Below are positions 26,465 to 35,149 of a stretch of DNA of 64,000 bases, piece after piece (the stretch's first letter is position 1; every line of letters starts with the position of its first letter). Location of the stretch: NCBI GenBank assembly GCA_015665415.1, contig JADFAE010000007.1, positions 1 to 64,000 on the forward strand, written 5' to 3'. Made by a program: the position numbers and the translations under genes. Source of the stretch: Roseobacter sp. Lineage in GTDB: Bacteria > Pseudomonadota > Alphaproteobacteria > Rhodobacterales > Rhodobacteraceae. The notes below the pieces were generated by a model. It did not search any database. It saw only the letters and a list, made by a program, of their open reading frames with translations, and had not been told where the DNA came from.

Positions 26465-27337
26465 ATGTCCAATCCCCCCTCCGCCGCCCCCCAACCGGAG
26501 GGCTCCGCCGCCAGTCCGCACTCCTCTGAGCCGCAGTTCCCGCAGGCCCAAGAGCCCCGCGCCAAGGGCGGGCGCAGCTTTGCCCCCCTGCGCAGCATCA
26601 CCGCCCTGATCCTGCGGGAGATGGCAACCCGCTACGCCCGCACGCCCGGCGGCTATATCTGGGGGCTGCTGGAGCCGCTGGCGGCAATCATCTTTCTGTC
26701 GGTCGGCTTTTCCCTGATCATCAGGACCCCGTCCCTGGGCAATAGTTTCCTGTTGTTTTACGCCACCGGCTACATGCCCTTCGATCTCTACGGCAGCGTC
26801 TCAACCAAGACCTCCCAAGCGATCAACTTTTCCAAACCCCTGCTGCAGTTTCCCGCCGTCACCTGGATTGATGCGGTGCTGGCCCGGTTCCTGCTCAACA
26901 GCCTAACCTCGATCCTGGTCTCCGCCATCCTGCTCACCGGCATCCTCAGCGTGATCGACAGCCGCACCATCATCGCGCTGCCCACCATCGTCCAGGCGAT
27001 TGCGGCGACCCTGGTGCTGGGACTGGGCGTCGGCACCCTGAACTGCGCCCTGACCGGGCTTTATCCGGCCTGGGGCATCGCCTGGTCGATTTTCACCCGG
27101 CCGCTGTTTCTGGCTTCGGGGATTTTCTATCTCTATGAGGATCTGCCGCCGCTGGCGCGCGATATCCTGTGGTACAATCCGCTGATGCACATCATCAGCC
27201 TCGCCCGCAGCGGGTTTTTCCCAAGCTACAATCCCAGCTATGTGAATATGGCCTATGTGTTTTCGGTTGGGCTGATCCTGCTGGTCTTGGGTCTCTTGCT
27301 CATGGGGCGCTATCACCGCGACATCCTGCAGAACTGA
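26465..27337 (+). CDS. kpsM: ABC transporter permease for polysaccharide export (KpsM-like)
   Basis: This 290-residue ABC-2 type permease has six predicted membrane helices after a hydrophilic, Pro-rich N-terminus of about 40 residues. TALILREMATRYARTPGGYI at about 41-60 followed by WGLLEPLAAIIFLSVGFSLI is typical of KpsM/RfbA proteins. The ATG at 26465 gives the natural length. Gene order, divergent from kpsE-kpsT across 120 bases, supports a shared control region. It would form the channel for ATP-driven glycan export through the inner membrane. Confidence 0.9.
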   Translation: MSNPPSAAPQPEGSAASPHSSEPQFPQAQEPRAKGGRSFAPLRSITALILREMATRYARTPGGYIWGLLEPLAAIIFLSVGFSLIIRTPSLGNSFLLFYATGYMPFDLYGSVSTKTSQAINFSKPLLQFPAVTWIDAVLARFLLNSLTSILVSAILLTGILSVIDSRTIIALPTIVQAIAATLVLGLGVGTLNCALTGLYPAWGIAWSIFTRPLFLASGIFYLYEDLPPLARDILWYNPLMHIISLARSGFFPSYNPSYVNMAYVFSVGLILLVLGLLLMGRYHRDILQN

Positions 27338-27398
27338 CCCTGTACTCGCCACAGGGGCCACCATGACAGGGGGCCACCATGATCTCGGCCCGGGGCCC

Positions 27399-28451
27399 TC
27401 ACCCGGTCTTGGGCGGCTTTGCCAGCTCCAGCACCGCAGCATGCGGCACCGCCCGGCGGCGCAACAACCCGTCCCGGATCGCCCGTAGCATCAGACGCAA
27501 AAAGGCGCGGCGCTCCCCGGGATGGGCCCTCAGCTTGGACAGCCATTTCGGCACCACCAGCAAAAGCACCGGCCAGAACAGCCAGCCCGCCGCCATCCGA
27601 TAGAGCAGCAACAGGTTGCGGTGATAATAATAGACCTTCCACAGCGGGATAAAGCGACCCCGCTGAGCCCCCTCAGCGCCATCCTTGGCGGCAAAGGTGG
27701 TGAGATCATGCTCAAAGCGCACGCCGGGCTCAAAGCCGATGCGCCCGCCCGATTTGGTCAGCCCCAGAGTATAAAGCCCGTCATCGCCATAAATGAACAG
27801 ATCCGGGTCCGGATAACCGATGCGCCGCACCGCCGCCGCCGAGATGAAAAAACCGACAAAGGAGGTGACATCGATCTGCATGCCGTCCCCTTCGTAGTCG
27901 GCAGGCTGCACATGAAAGCCGGAGCGGCCGCCGCCAAACAGCGTACGCAGGAATTCACGGCTATGCCAGAAGGGGTTGCGCGAGGGCCGGTTCATCTCGC
28001 AGATGCCCCCTTCGGGAAAATAGACCGCTGCGGCCACCGCATCCCAGGTACGGGCCGGATCGCGATGAGCGGGCAGGGCATGGAACGCGGCCAGCCCCCC
28101 CGCGGCAGGGCGGCCATCGTCATCCATCACCACCAGCCAGTCGGGGGCATGGGCCTGCATGGCATGGCGCATGCCCATCTCAAAGCCACCGGCCCCGCCC
28201 CGGTTGCGGGCGCTGCTGCGGATATCAAGCCGCGGCTCTGACAGGCTGGCGAGCCAGGCAGTGGTGCCATCGGTGGAGGCATTGTCCACCACCACCACGG
28301 CAGCAAGCTCCGTTGCTGGGCTTTCCAGCAGCCGCGCCAGGGTGGGTTTCAACTTGTCGAGCCGATTGTAGGTCACCACCACCGCCACCAGACGGCCAAC
28401 AGGGGACACAGCGGGTGCCCCGTCCAGCTCCACGGCTTTTTCCAATGTCAC
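27399..28451 (-). CDS. Galactofuranosyltransferase-like (GlfT1-type) family 2 glycosyltransferase
   Basis: This 350-residue GT2 enzyme reads LVAVVVTYNRLDKLKPTLAR at 21-40, VVVVDNASTDGTTAWL at 52-67, ARNRGGAGGFEMGM at 81-94 and the catalytic WLVVMDDDGRP with Asp-Asp-Asp at 110-112. It then has FGFF/FIYGDDGLYTL-like motifs as in GlfT1 and rhamnosyl/galactofuranosyl transferases. A hydrophobic segment near 295-312 may attach it to the membrane. GlfT1 enzymes start a galactofuran chain on a lipid-linked rhamnose acceptor, and both a rml operon and glf are present here. The donor is not proven by sequence; a rhamnosyltransferase is the alternative. Confidence 0.75.
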   Translation of the reverse strand: MTLEKAVELDGAPAVSPVGRLVAVVVTYNRLDKLKPTLARLLESPATELAAVVVVDNASTDGTTAWLASLSEPRLDIRSSARNRGGAGGFEMGMRHAMQAHAPDWLVVMDDDGRPAAGGLAAFHALPAHRDPARTWDAVAAAVYFPEGGICEMNRPSRNPFWHSREFLRTLFGGGRSGFHVQPADYEGDGMQIDVTSFVGFFISAAAVRRIGYPDPDLFIYGDDGLYTLGLTKSGGRIGFEPGVRFEHDLTTFAAKDGAEGAQRGRFIPLWKVYYYHRNLLLLYRMAAGWLFWPVLLLVVPKWLSKLRAHPGERRAFLRLMLRAIRDGLLRRRAVPHAAVLELAKPPKTG

Positions 28452-28633
28452 GCCCGGCTCTCCTCATTTTGCCGCCCCAGCCCCCCCGGCTCGGGACCGG
28501 ATCCGGGGCTGTCGGTTCCTCTGGCAAAACTCATACTTGCCGCAGCATGTCAAATATTTTGCCCGCCGATTCAGGCCGTGACCTCAGGCTGCACCAGCCC
28601 CGCTGCGGACGAAAGTCTCACTTGGAACCCACT

Positions 28634-28661
28634 CCAAATGTTTCGCGCGCGAAACATTTGG
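28634..28661. promoter_or_regulatory. parS-like centromere palindrome, copy 1
   Basis: A perfect 28-base palindrome with half-site CCAAATGTTTCGCG. Its TGTTTCGC and GCGAAACA arms resemble the chromosomal parS arms TGTTTC and GAAACA. It is 117 bases beyond the 3' end of parB. A second palindrome sharing 10-base arms AATGTTTCGC is at 33111-33132, so two sites flank parB-parA-ori-repA. ParB binding is inferred. Confidence 0.8.
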
Positions 28662-28710
28662 GCAAAAAAGAACTCACACCACAGTGGCACAAATTAGCAA
28701 GTTAGAGACT

Positions 28711-28736
28711 AAAAAGGAGCTGCACGGATGTGCAGC
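28711..28736 (-). terminator. Rho-independent terminator after parB
   Basis: On the minus strand GCTGCAC and GTGCAGC form a seven-pair stem with a four-base loop (28719-28736), followed by TCCTTTTTAG. It lies about 42 bases past the parB stop and would end the parA-parB transcript. Confidence 0.65.
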
Positions 28737-28777
28737 CCCACAGGCAAGACAGGAGGCAAGACATGCTGTTTCAGATC

Positions 28778-29881
28778 TCAGCGTTGCCGCAACCAGACCT
28801 TCAGATCTTCCACGAGTTTCGCATCCACTGCCGCGCCACTCAGCTCGATGCGCCGGGCATCGGGCTGAAACCCCAGCCGCAGACCGGCGGCGATCTGGCT
28901 GCTGATCCGCTCCTGCGGGGCCGTCTCAGCAGCAGGCTGGCGGATTTGCGGCGCAATCTCTGCGCCAGATTCCTCAGGAGGTTGTGGCTCTAAACGTGCC
29001 TTTAGAGCCTGTTCATTCTGCAGATCTTCCAGCGCCGCAGTCAACACCGCCAGTTCCTCAACTGCCGTGGGGCGCGCGGCTAACTGCAGCGCCGCTTTTA
29101 GGCGGGGCGCAAACTCCGCATCCTCGCCCATCTGGCGCACCAGGGCCAGGCCCAGCTTCTCGCTGATCGCGGCGGGAAAATACAGCACCGCGTCCAGCGC
29201 CTCGACCAGGGTGACAAAACTGCCGATCTTGGAGCGCTTGGCCCGTGGTGCATTGGCAAACAGCCCCTGCAGCGCTTTCTTCTGGGTTGGGAACACCCCC
29301 TCCTTGAGCGCGCGCACCGCAATGCGGGCGCGTTCATAATGGGATAGATTGACCCGGATTTCATTCTCTTCGACCATGGCCACATAGGCCGCCTCGGCGC
29401 TGTCAGGGCGGATCACCAGCGCCTTGATCTGGGAGAATTCAGGCTCTGAATTCTCAGCATAGAGTCTGCGCAGCGCGCTCAGCCGGCGCCAGCCCGAAAT
29501 CAGCCCCCAGGATTTTCCGTCACGCCGCCCGCTCAGGGGCACCACTTCGATCGGGGTCTGCTGGCCGCGGGCGCGCAGGGATGCCATCAGCGCTGCCATT
29601 TCCTCTTCGTCCTGACTGATCCGGTCGCGCACCAGATGGGTCTCATCGATCGCCTCCAATGCGATCTCTTCCACCATCAACCCCTTGGCACGGGCATTGC
29701 TCAGCACATCCGACAATTCCTGCAGGGCGGCTTGGCTTGCGGCCTCGGAAGCTACCTGAGCAATGGGGGCGGGGGCAGCAGCGCTGGGGCTGGCCAGGGC
29801 CGGTCCCAGCGCCGATTTGCCCTCAGGCGCGCCGGAAAGATAGCTGTTCTGTGCCGGGGTAAGCCGCTTGCGTTTTGCCAT
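28778..29881 (-). CDS. parB: Plasmid partition protein ParB
   Basis: Starting at the ATG at 29881 (MAKRKRLTPAQNSYL) gives 367 residues. The ParB/Srx domain is clear. IALEAIDETHLVRDRISQDE is followed by LRARGQQTPIEVVPL near 100-115 and WGLISGWRRLSALRRLYAEN near 124-143, the box with the conserved G-X-R-R. VEENEIRVNLSHYERARIAV lies near 170-190. A helix-turn-helix region then follows, with FPTQKKALQGLF and AKRSKIGSFVTLVEAL. It binds parS and spreads to form the partition complex that ParA moves. It follows parA by 73 bases on the same strand; the parS-like palindrome lies just past its 3' end. Confidence 0.92.
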   Translation of the reverse strand: MAKRKRLTPAQNSYLSGAPEGKSALGPALASPSAAAPAPIAQVASEAASQAALQELSDVLSNARAKGLMVEEIALEAIDETHLVRDRISQDEEEMAALMASLRARGQQTPIEVVPLSGRRDGKSWGLISGWRRLSALRRLYAENSEPEFSQIKALVIRPDSAEAAYVAMVEENEIRVNLSHYERARIAVRALKEGVFPTQKKALQGLFANAPRAKRSKIGSFVTLVEALDAVLYFPAAISEKLGLALVRQMGEDAEFAPRLKAALQLAARPTAVEELAVLTAALEDLQNEQALKARLEPQPPEESGAEIAPQIRQPAAETAPQERISSQIAAGLRLGFQPDARRIELSGAAVDAKLVEDLKVWLRQR

Positions 29882-29954
29882 CTGCCTTGTCTCCTCCTCA
29901 TGCGATCCCGGGGGCATTTGCGCCGCACCCTGGGCTTTCTACCTTGTTAGAGCC

Positions 29955-31385
29955 TTAAGCGCCCGCACGCGCGCTTTGCGCTTTACCCTGATCTTCAGCC
30001 TGTGCTTCCAGCTCTGCCCGCCGCCAGACCCCCAGCAAAAGCCGCTTGAAGGCCGCATAGGTGGCGTCAAATGTTTCACGCCCACGGGCGTAGGTCTCGC
30101 GGTTGAAATCGCGGTAATCGGCCTCATAGATGCCGCTGACCTGCTCCCCCGCCTGGCCGATCAGGGCGGTGAAGTCCTGTTTATGCGGAGAGAGCACCGG
30201 GCCCATATAGGCCTGCATCAACCCGGCCAGCTCGCCCTGCTGGGCGCTGTCATAGCGGGTGATCACCGCGCGCACTGCATCCCATTCAAAACCCATCTCT
30301 GGCCGCCCCAGCGCGCGTGCGGCCAGGTTCTCGCCGTCTTCAATGGAGGCAAAGGTCGAATGCAGCATGTCAAAGAACCGACCGGTGCTGTCGAACTCCA
30401 GAAAAGACGCCCCCATCGGCACCAGCAGGATATCCGAAGCCGCCAGCCCGTTGATGGTGAGATAGCCCAGGGCGGGCGGGGTATCGATAAAGATCACATC
30501 ATAGTCATCCAGCACCCCATCCGCCTCCAGCCGGTCGGTGAGCGCATCCCACAGTTTCCAGCTGCGCGCGGCCATGCGCCAGACCGGGATCTGGAACTCG
30601 GCCCAGTACAAATTCAGCTGGGCGCCAATCAGATCGATATTGGGCCAATGGGTGCCCTGAATGACATCCCCAGCGGTCATCTCCATGGCAGTGCTCAGCG
30701 AGTCTTCCAGCGGCTGCGGGGCCTCACCACGCTCCAGTCGGCGCTGGTTGTCTGCGCGCAAATGCTCGCCGTAATGGCGCGCCAGCAGCGGAAAGGCGGT
30801 CTGCCATTCATCCTCGACACGGCCACCAAAGATCGAGGTCATCGAGCCCTGGCTGTCGAGATCGATCACCAGCACCTTGTAGCCATCCAGTGCCGCCGAC
30901 ATCGCCAGATGGGCGGCGGTGGAGGTCTTGCCAACACCACCTTTGAAATTGGCCACCGAGACCAGTTTGGCCGGCAGGCCCTTGGGGCGATAGGGGGTGT
31001 AATCCTTTGCCTTGGATCCCTGGGCACCAAAATGCGCCCGCAGCATCAGCACCTCATCCAGGGTGAACCATTTGGCCCCCCCCTCGGTTTCTGAGCGCCC
31101 CTGGGGCAAGTCCGGGTTGGCCTTGAGCACGCGGCGGAAATGGGCCTGGGCAACAGGGATCAGATAGCGGGTGATTTCCCAGGTGGAAAACAGGCGCAGC
31201 TCTTTGCGTCCCTCTTCGTTCATGCCCCGGCTGGAGAGATCCGCACGACCCCGGGCGCAGCCCTCGGCGATATCGGCAAAGCCTGCGGTATTGGTTGGAT
31301 TATCCAGCTCTGCCAGGGCCGCATCGGGATCAATGTTGAAATAGGGCGGCAGAGCGGCGCCTGCTTTGTGGATATCTCGTGCCAT
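29955..31385 (-). CDS. parA: Plasmid partition ATPase ParA
   Basis: The chosen ATG at 31385 (MARDIHKAGAALPPYFNI) gives 476 residues; the open frame reaches 31511 with a non-conserved extension. This is the long ParA form, with an N-terminal regulatory part of about 135 residues and then the deviant Walker A KGGVGKTS at about 148-155. The Walker A' strand VLVIDLDSQGSMTSIFG and the Walker B/Asp motif VIFIDTPPALGYLTINGL follow. Such proteins form ATP-dependent gradients on the nucleoid that separate plasmid copies and often repress their own promoter. It is transcribed away from repA, with the origin between. Confidence 0.92.
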   Translation of the reverse strand: MARDIHKAGAALPPYFNIDPDAALAELDNPTNTAGFADIAEGCARGRADLSSRGMNEEGRKELRLFSTWEITRYLIPVAQAHFRRVLKANPDLPQGRSETEGGAKWFTLDEVLMLRAHFGAQGSKAKDYTPYRPKGLPAKLVSVANFKGGVGKTSTAAHLAMSAALDGYKVLVIDLDSQGSMTSIFGGRVEDEWQTAFPLLARHYGEHLRADNQRRLERGEAPQPLEDSLSTAMEMTAGDVIQGTHWPNIDLIGAQLNLYWAEFQIPVWRMAARSWKLWDALTDRLEADGVLDDYDVIFIDTPPALGYLTINGLAASDILLVPMGASFLEFDSTGRFFDMLHSTFASIEDGENLAARALGRPEMGFEWDAVRAVITRYDSAQQGELAGLMQAYMGPVLSPHKQDFTALIGQAGEQVSGIYEADYRDFNRETYARGRETFDATYAAFKRLLLGVWRRAELEAQAEDQGKAQSARAGA

Positions 31386-31704
31386 GAGCTGTTGTCTGCC
31401 CTCGATCTGCGGCTGTTGCGCCGCTGTGCCTCTTGCTTTGGAGCCTTTGCCGGATCCAAAATTCCCGGCGAATGTATCGCCTTTATGAGCTGATATCAGA
31501 AAAGGCAGCACATGGGAAGAATATGCACATCCCTTTTTCTTTTTCTAAGCAATTCAGGGCTTTGCAACAGGGGAAAGGGGTGGATTTTGGGGCTTCCAAA
31601 ATTATCTACCCTGTTATTTATGAGTTATATTATAGTTATAGGCAGGCAGGCTCTTGCGCAAAGCCCTTTTTTTATTGGCGTTGAGCTTGGTTTTTGAAGC
31701 GGAA

Positions 31705-31770
31705 GTGACTCTGAAACCCCGTTGAGATGACTCCAAACCCCCGAAGCAGTGACTCTGGAACCCCGTTGCG
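31705..31770 (+). repeat. Three 22-bp iterons
   Basis: Direct repeats begin near 31705, 31727 and 31749, each with TGACTC followed by a C-rich tract. Copies 1 and 3 are nearly identical (TGACTCTGAAACCCCGTTG versus TGACTCTGGAACCCCGTTG); copy 2 is more diverged. These are the presumed RepA binding sites that set copy number. Confidence 0.8.
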
Positions 31771-31776
31771 GGGTCA

Positions 31777-31785
31777 TGTGGATAA
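31777..31785. promoter_or_regulatory. DnaA box in the plasmid origin
   Basis: TGTGGATAA is the exact reverse complement of the consensus TTATCCACA. It lies seven bases after the third iteron, as expected where host DnaA helps RepA open the origin. Confidence 0.75.
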
Positions 31786-31917
31786 CTCTAGGGTGGGCGT
31801 AATCAAAACCACGAAAAACGAGTCACCCCTCGGTTCTGTAAAATGCGCGCCACAGAGTGAATGAGCGCCATCAAACTGGGGAGAGGGTGAGCGAACAGGC
31901 AGAGCGGGCAGGCAGCG

Positions 31918-32943
31918 ATGAGTGCAATTGCATCAGGGGGAGTATATCCACCCGAGGGGCAGGCGGATTTTTTCCTCTGCGATATTTTTGATGCCATTCC
32001 CAAGAATGATCTGGCGTCGATGGAGCATCCGCTGTTTTCATTGGCGACGCGCCCCGATCGACGGATCCTGAACTATCAGCACAATGGCGCCGAGATCACC
32101 GTGGTGCCCAGCGTCAAGGGTTTGGCGACAATCCACGACAAGGATATCCTGATCTTTTGCATCAGCCAGTTGATGGCGGCGCTGAATGCGGGCCGTCAGG
32201 TCAGCCGCACTCTGCACCTGAAGGCGCATGATCTGCTGATTGCCACCAACCGCGAGACCTCTGGCGATGCCTATCGCCGGTTGCGTGAAAGCTTTGAACG
32301 CTTGGCCGGCACCCGTATCACCACCAATATCACCACCGGTGGCGAAGAGGTGACCAGCGGCTTTGGCTTGATCGAGAAATGGGAGATCGTGCGCAAGGCC
32401 CCCAGTTCCAAAAAGGGGCCGGGCCGCATGGTCAATGTGGCGGTGACGCTGTCGGACTGGCTGTTTCGCGCGGTGCTGTCGAAATCGGTGCTGACCCTCA
32501 GCCGTGATTATTTCCGTCTGCGCAAGCCGCTGGAGCGGCGCATCTATGAGCTCAGCCGCAAGCACTGCGGCCGCCAGGCGAGCTGGACCATTTCGGTAGA
32601 GACCTTGCTGAAAAAGTCGGGCTCTGCCAGTCCGCGCCGGGTGTTTCGCAAGATGCTGCGTGACATGATCGATGCCCAGCCGCTGCCGGATTACGCCATG
32701 GAGGAGCTGCCGGGGGATCTGATCCGGTTCAGCCAGAAACATGCACTGGTGGAACCGGGGGCCGGTGATGCGCCGGTGCTGAAGCCGGCCAGCCTGGAGC
32801 GTGCCCGCACATTGATGCCGGGGGCGGATGTCTATGCGCTGGAGGCCGAATGGCGCGCTATGTGGGCGCGTTCTGGCCGGCCCCGGTTGCGCCAGGCCGA
32901 TGCCGCCTTTCTGGGCTGGGTCAAAAAACGCAGCGCGGAGTAA
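31918..32943 (+). CDS. repA: Replication initiator RepA (RPA family)
   Basis: This 341-residue protein has the characteristic sequence of the alphaproteobacterial replication initiator protein A family. MEHPLFSLATRPDRRILNYQ near 40-59 and VTVVPS-like strands come first, then ATIHDKDILIFCISQLMAAL near 70-90, RRLRESFERLAGTRITTNIT near 120-140 and LSRDYFRLRKPLERRIYELS near 200-220. It would bind the iterons in the adjacent spacer and load the replisome with DnaA. It diverges from parA across the origin and is followed by the second parS-like site. RepA of this type with a neighbouring rml operon marks RepA-I plasmids in roseobacters. Confidence 0.92.
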   Translation: MSAIASGGVYPPEGQADFFLCDIFDAIPKNDLASMEHPLFSLATRPDRRILNYQHNGAEITVVPSVKGLATIHDKDILIFCISQLMAALNAGRQVSRTLHLKAHDLLIATNRETSGDAYRRLRESFERLAGTRITTNITTGGEEVTSGFGLIEKWEIVRKAPSSKKGPGRMVNVAVTLSDWLFRAVLSKSVLTLSRDYFRLRKPLERRIYELSRKHCGRQASWTISVETLLKKSGSASPRRVFRKMLRDMIDAQPLPDYAMEELPGDLIRFSQKHALVEPGAGDAPVLKPASLERARTLMPGADVYALEAEWRAMWARSGRPRLRQADAAFLGWVKKRSAE

Positions 32944-33027
32944 AAAAGAGGGGGCTTTGCCCCGTTCGACCCTCAAAGCGCCCAGAGGACGCTTTGCCGC
33001 CGCTGGCGGGCCGGGTCTCACCCCCCA

Positions 33028-33056
33028 GGATATTTTTGGCCAAATGAAGCCGGGCG
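33028..33056. repeat. REP-like intergenic repeat, copy 1
   Basis: CAGGATATTTTTGGCCAAAT and the flanking bases, just after repA, share the GGTATTTTTGGCCAAAATGAA theme with copies near 33071, 36217 and 38012. This kind of short GC-hairpin-plus-ATTTTTGG sequence recurs between genes in Rhodobacterales. It is written here in plus orientation; the neighbouring copy is inverted. Confidence 0.55.
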
Positions 33057-33070
33057 GGTGCTGGCCATCT

Positions 33071-33106
33071 GTTTTCATTTTGCCCAAAATACCTCCGCCG
33101 GAGGCT
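33071..33106. repeat. REP-like intergenic repeat, copy 2 (inverted)
   Basis: TTTTCATTTTGCCCAAAATA followed by CCTCCGCCGGAGG. The last word is a self-complementary hairpin (CCTCCGGCGGAGG on the other strand). Inverted with respect to copy 1, forming a convergent pair just before parS copy 2. Confidence 0.6.
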
Positions 33107-33110
33107 GTTA

Positions 33111-33132
33111 AATGTTTCGCGTGCGAAACATT
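33111..33132. promoter_or_regulatory. parS-like centromere palindrome, copy 2
   Basis: AATGTTTCGC and GCGAAACATT flank the two central bases GT, an arm-for-arm match to the central 22 bases of the palindrome at 28634-28661 (centre GC). It lies between repA and the GT4 gene, on the far side of the par-rep module from copy 1. Confidence 0.8.
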
Positions 33133-33136
33133 GACT

Positions 33137-34381
33137 CTAAATCGTGATCCGCTTGGCCGCGGGCACCAGGGCATTGATCTGGGCGATATGCTCTGGCAGG
33201 CAGCGGCTGAGGAAATCGTAATTTTCCAGCACATGGGCGCGGGCAGCGGGGCCGAGATGCGCATAGGCGCCGGGATTGTCCAGCACATCCGTGACCTGAT
33301 CCGCCAGGGCCGTGGGATCGAAGAAATCCACCAGCATGCCGGTCGCACCATGTCTCACCGCCTCGCGCACGGGGGCCACATTGGCAGCCACCACCGTGGC
33401 CTGCATCGACATCGCCTCAAGCAAGGACCAGCTGAGCACAAAGGGCATGGTCAGATAGATGTGGCAGCGGCTGATGCGGATGATGCGGCAGAGGTCGTCA
33501 TAAGGCACCTTGCCGAGGAAATGCACCCGGCTCCAATCGACCTGATCGCCCAGTTCCGCCTCCATCTTGCCGCGCAGCCCCTTGGGGTGGCTGCTTTCGC
33601 TGCCGTAGGAGGTCTCGTTGCCGCCGATCATCAGCACCCGGGCCTTGGGGCGTTTGGCCTGGATCTGGGGCAGGGCGCGCATCATGATGTGAAAGCCGCG
33701 GGCCCGCTCCATGTTGCGGGCAACATAGGTCACCACCTCATCGTCGCGGGTCAGGGGGCGTGACAATCGCCCCAGGCCAACCGAGGCCGCTGGATCCGCC
33801 TGCAACCGGTCGCAGCGAATGCCGTCATGGCAGGTATACATGCGGTCATGAAAGGAGGTCGGGAAGCGGTCGCGCTGCCAATAGGTGGGGGTATGGCCCT
33901 GATCCACCACCTCGATGCTGGCATAGGGCACGCTGTTGCGGGCCTGGGCAAAGAAACCGGCCTGATCATTGGGCGGGGCGTCAGGATCAAAACCGACCAG
34001 CCCACCGGAGGTGCGGTAGAAATACTCAAAGAAGCCAATCACCGGCACATCCGGCCAGATCTCCTTCATGAACAACAGCTCTCCCCAGCCGGTATGGCCG
34101 ATGATGATATCGGGCTTGAATCCTTGGTCGCGCTGCAGTTGGCGCGCGGCAAGGGCGGCACCAAGGCCGGCACCGGCGGCCGCCTCCCAATCCTTGGACA
34201 GCCCATAGGCCTCCTTGCCGGGCTGATGATGCGGCTGGTAAGTGACGGTTGTGACCCCGTCGATCCGCAGCCCCTTGCGCTGGGTCAGAAAAACGATCTC
34301 ATGGCCGCCCTGCTGGACCAGCCAGCTCAGCAGTTCGCGGTATTGGCCGGGCATGTTTTGATGCACAAAGAGAAATTTCAT
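33137..34381 (-). CDS. Family 4 glycosyltransferase
   Basis: The start is taken at 34381 (MKFLFVHQNMPGQYRELLSW), giving 414 residues of GT-B fold. The N-terminal half binds the acceptor (IIIGHTGWGELLFMKEIWPD, then VIGFFEYFYRTSGG). The C-terminal half carries the nucleotide-sugar site (VVTYVARNMERARGFHIMMR, ARVLMIGGNETSYG, and the YLTMPFVLSWSLLEAMSMQA segment with a conserved Glu). The upstream frame to 34537 is non-conserved. It lies divergent from rmlCBDA, so a rhamnosyltransferase role is plausible, but the donor is not shown by sequence. The segment before rmlC (207 bases) should hold both promoters. Confidence 0.85.
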   Translation of the reverse strand: MKFLFVHQNMPGQYRELLSWLVQQGGHEIVFLTQRKGLRIDGVTTVTYQPHHQPGKEAYGLSKDWEAAAGAGLGAALAARQLQRDQGFKPDIIIGHTGWGELLFMKEIWPDVPVIGFFEYFYRTSGGLVGFDPDAPPNDQAGFFAQARNSVPYASIEVVDQGHTPTYWQRDRFPTSFHDRMYTCHDGIRCDRLQADPAASVGLGRLSRPLTRDDEVVTYVARNMERARGFHIMMRALPQIQAKRPKARVLMIGGNETSYGSESSHPKGLRGKMEAELGDQVDWSRVHFLGKVPYDDLCRIIRISRCHIYLTMPFVLSWSLLEAMSMQATVVAANVAPVREAVRHGATGMLVDFFDPTALADQVTDVLDNPGAYAHLGPAARAHVLENYDFLSRCLPEHIAQINALVPAAKRITI

Positions 34382-34588
34382 GACGACAGGGCTTTCAGGG
34401 CAATATGGGACAGAGAATTCTTGGCTCCATGCTTGCCGGGGAATGCTGCGGGGTGCAAGCAACCCGGTGGGGCGGAGTTGCGACATCTCCCCGGCCTGGC
34501 AAAAGCCGCCGCTGCTGCGGGTTTGACCATGGCGCAATGGCGCGGCAATGGGTAGGACTGAGGGGGCAGGCAGGTGACAGGATGACAG

Positions 34589-35149
34589 ATGCAGATTGAA
34601 GAGACAGGATTACCGGGGCTGAAGCTGCTGGTGCCGCAGCGTTTTGGCGATGCGCGTGGATTTTTCAGCGAGAGCTGGAACCGGCAACGGCTGCTGGATC
34701 ACGGCATTGATCTGGATTTTGTGCAGGACAATCATTCGCTCTCGATGCAAGAGGGCACCCTGCGCGGGCTGCATTTCCAATCCCCGCCCCATGCCCAGGA
34801 CAAGCTGGTGCGCTGTGGCCGGGGCGCCTTGTTTGATGTGGCGGTGGATATTCGCGCAGGCTCGCCCTCTTATGGCAAATGGTTCGGGGTGGAGCTGACG
34901 GCTGAGAATGGCAGGCAGCTTTTGGTGCCTGCGGGGTTCCTGCATGGCTTTATCACCCGCGCGCCCGAGACTGAGATCATCTATAAATGCACCGACTATT
35001 ATGCGCCCGACTGCGATGGCGCGGTGGCCTGGGACAGCTGCGGCATTGAGTGGGGGTTCGACGGCCCCCCGGTGCTGAGCGATAAGGATGCCGCAGCGCT
35101 GTCGCTGGCGGAATTCAACAGCCCCTTTGTATTTGAGGATCCGGCATGA
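34589..35149 (+). CDS. rmlC: dTDP-4-dehydrorhamnose 3,5-epimerase
   Basis: This 186-residue cupin reads [20 protein letters not shown] at 11-30, [20 protein letters not shown] with HFQ near 42-65, [18 protein letters not shown] near 72-89 and FLHGF with the catalytic His near 110-120, all RmlC landmarks. It epimerises C3 and C5 of dTDP-4-keto-6-deoxyglucose. It is first of the four-gene operon and overlaps rmlB by four bases. RmlC is a homodimeric cytoplasmic enzyme without cofactor. Confidence 0.95.
   Translation: MQIEETGLPGLKLLVPQRFGDARGFFSESWNRQRLLDHGIDLDFVQDNHSLSMQEGTLRGLHFQSPPHAQDKLVRCGRGALFDVAVDIRAGSPSYGKWFGVELTAENGRQLLVPAGFLHGFITRAPETEIIYKCTDYYAPDCDGAVAWDSCGIEWGFDGPPVLSDKDAAALSLAEFNSPFVFEDPA

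Larger units (their letters stand above)
31386..31917. other. Plasmid replication origin region with iterons and DnaA box
   Basis: This AT-rich spacer separates divergent parA and repA. It contains the word TGACTC at 31706, 31728 and 31750, spaced exactly 22 bases, within repeats like GTGACTCTGAAACCCCGTTG. These are typical iterons. An inverted GAGTCAC occurs at 31820-31826. A perfect DnaA box (TGTGGATAA, 31777-31785) follows the third iteron. An AT-rich run at about 31600-31645 (TTATTTATGAGTTATATTAT) is the candidate melting region. The position beside the initiator gene supports an oriV. The exact limits are not defined by sequence. Confidence 0.8.

Noticed and set aside
30060-30090. AAATGTTTCACGC inside parA as a third parS site
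   Set aside because: Only one arm matches; the other half is not complementary, so it is not a palindrome.
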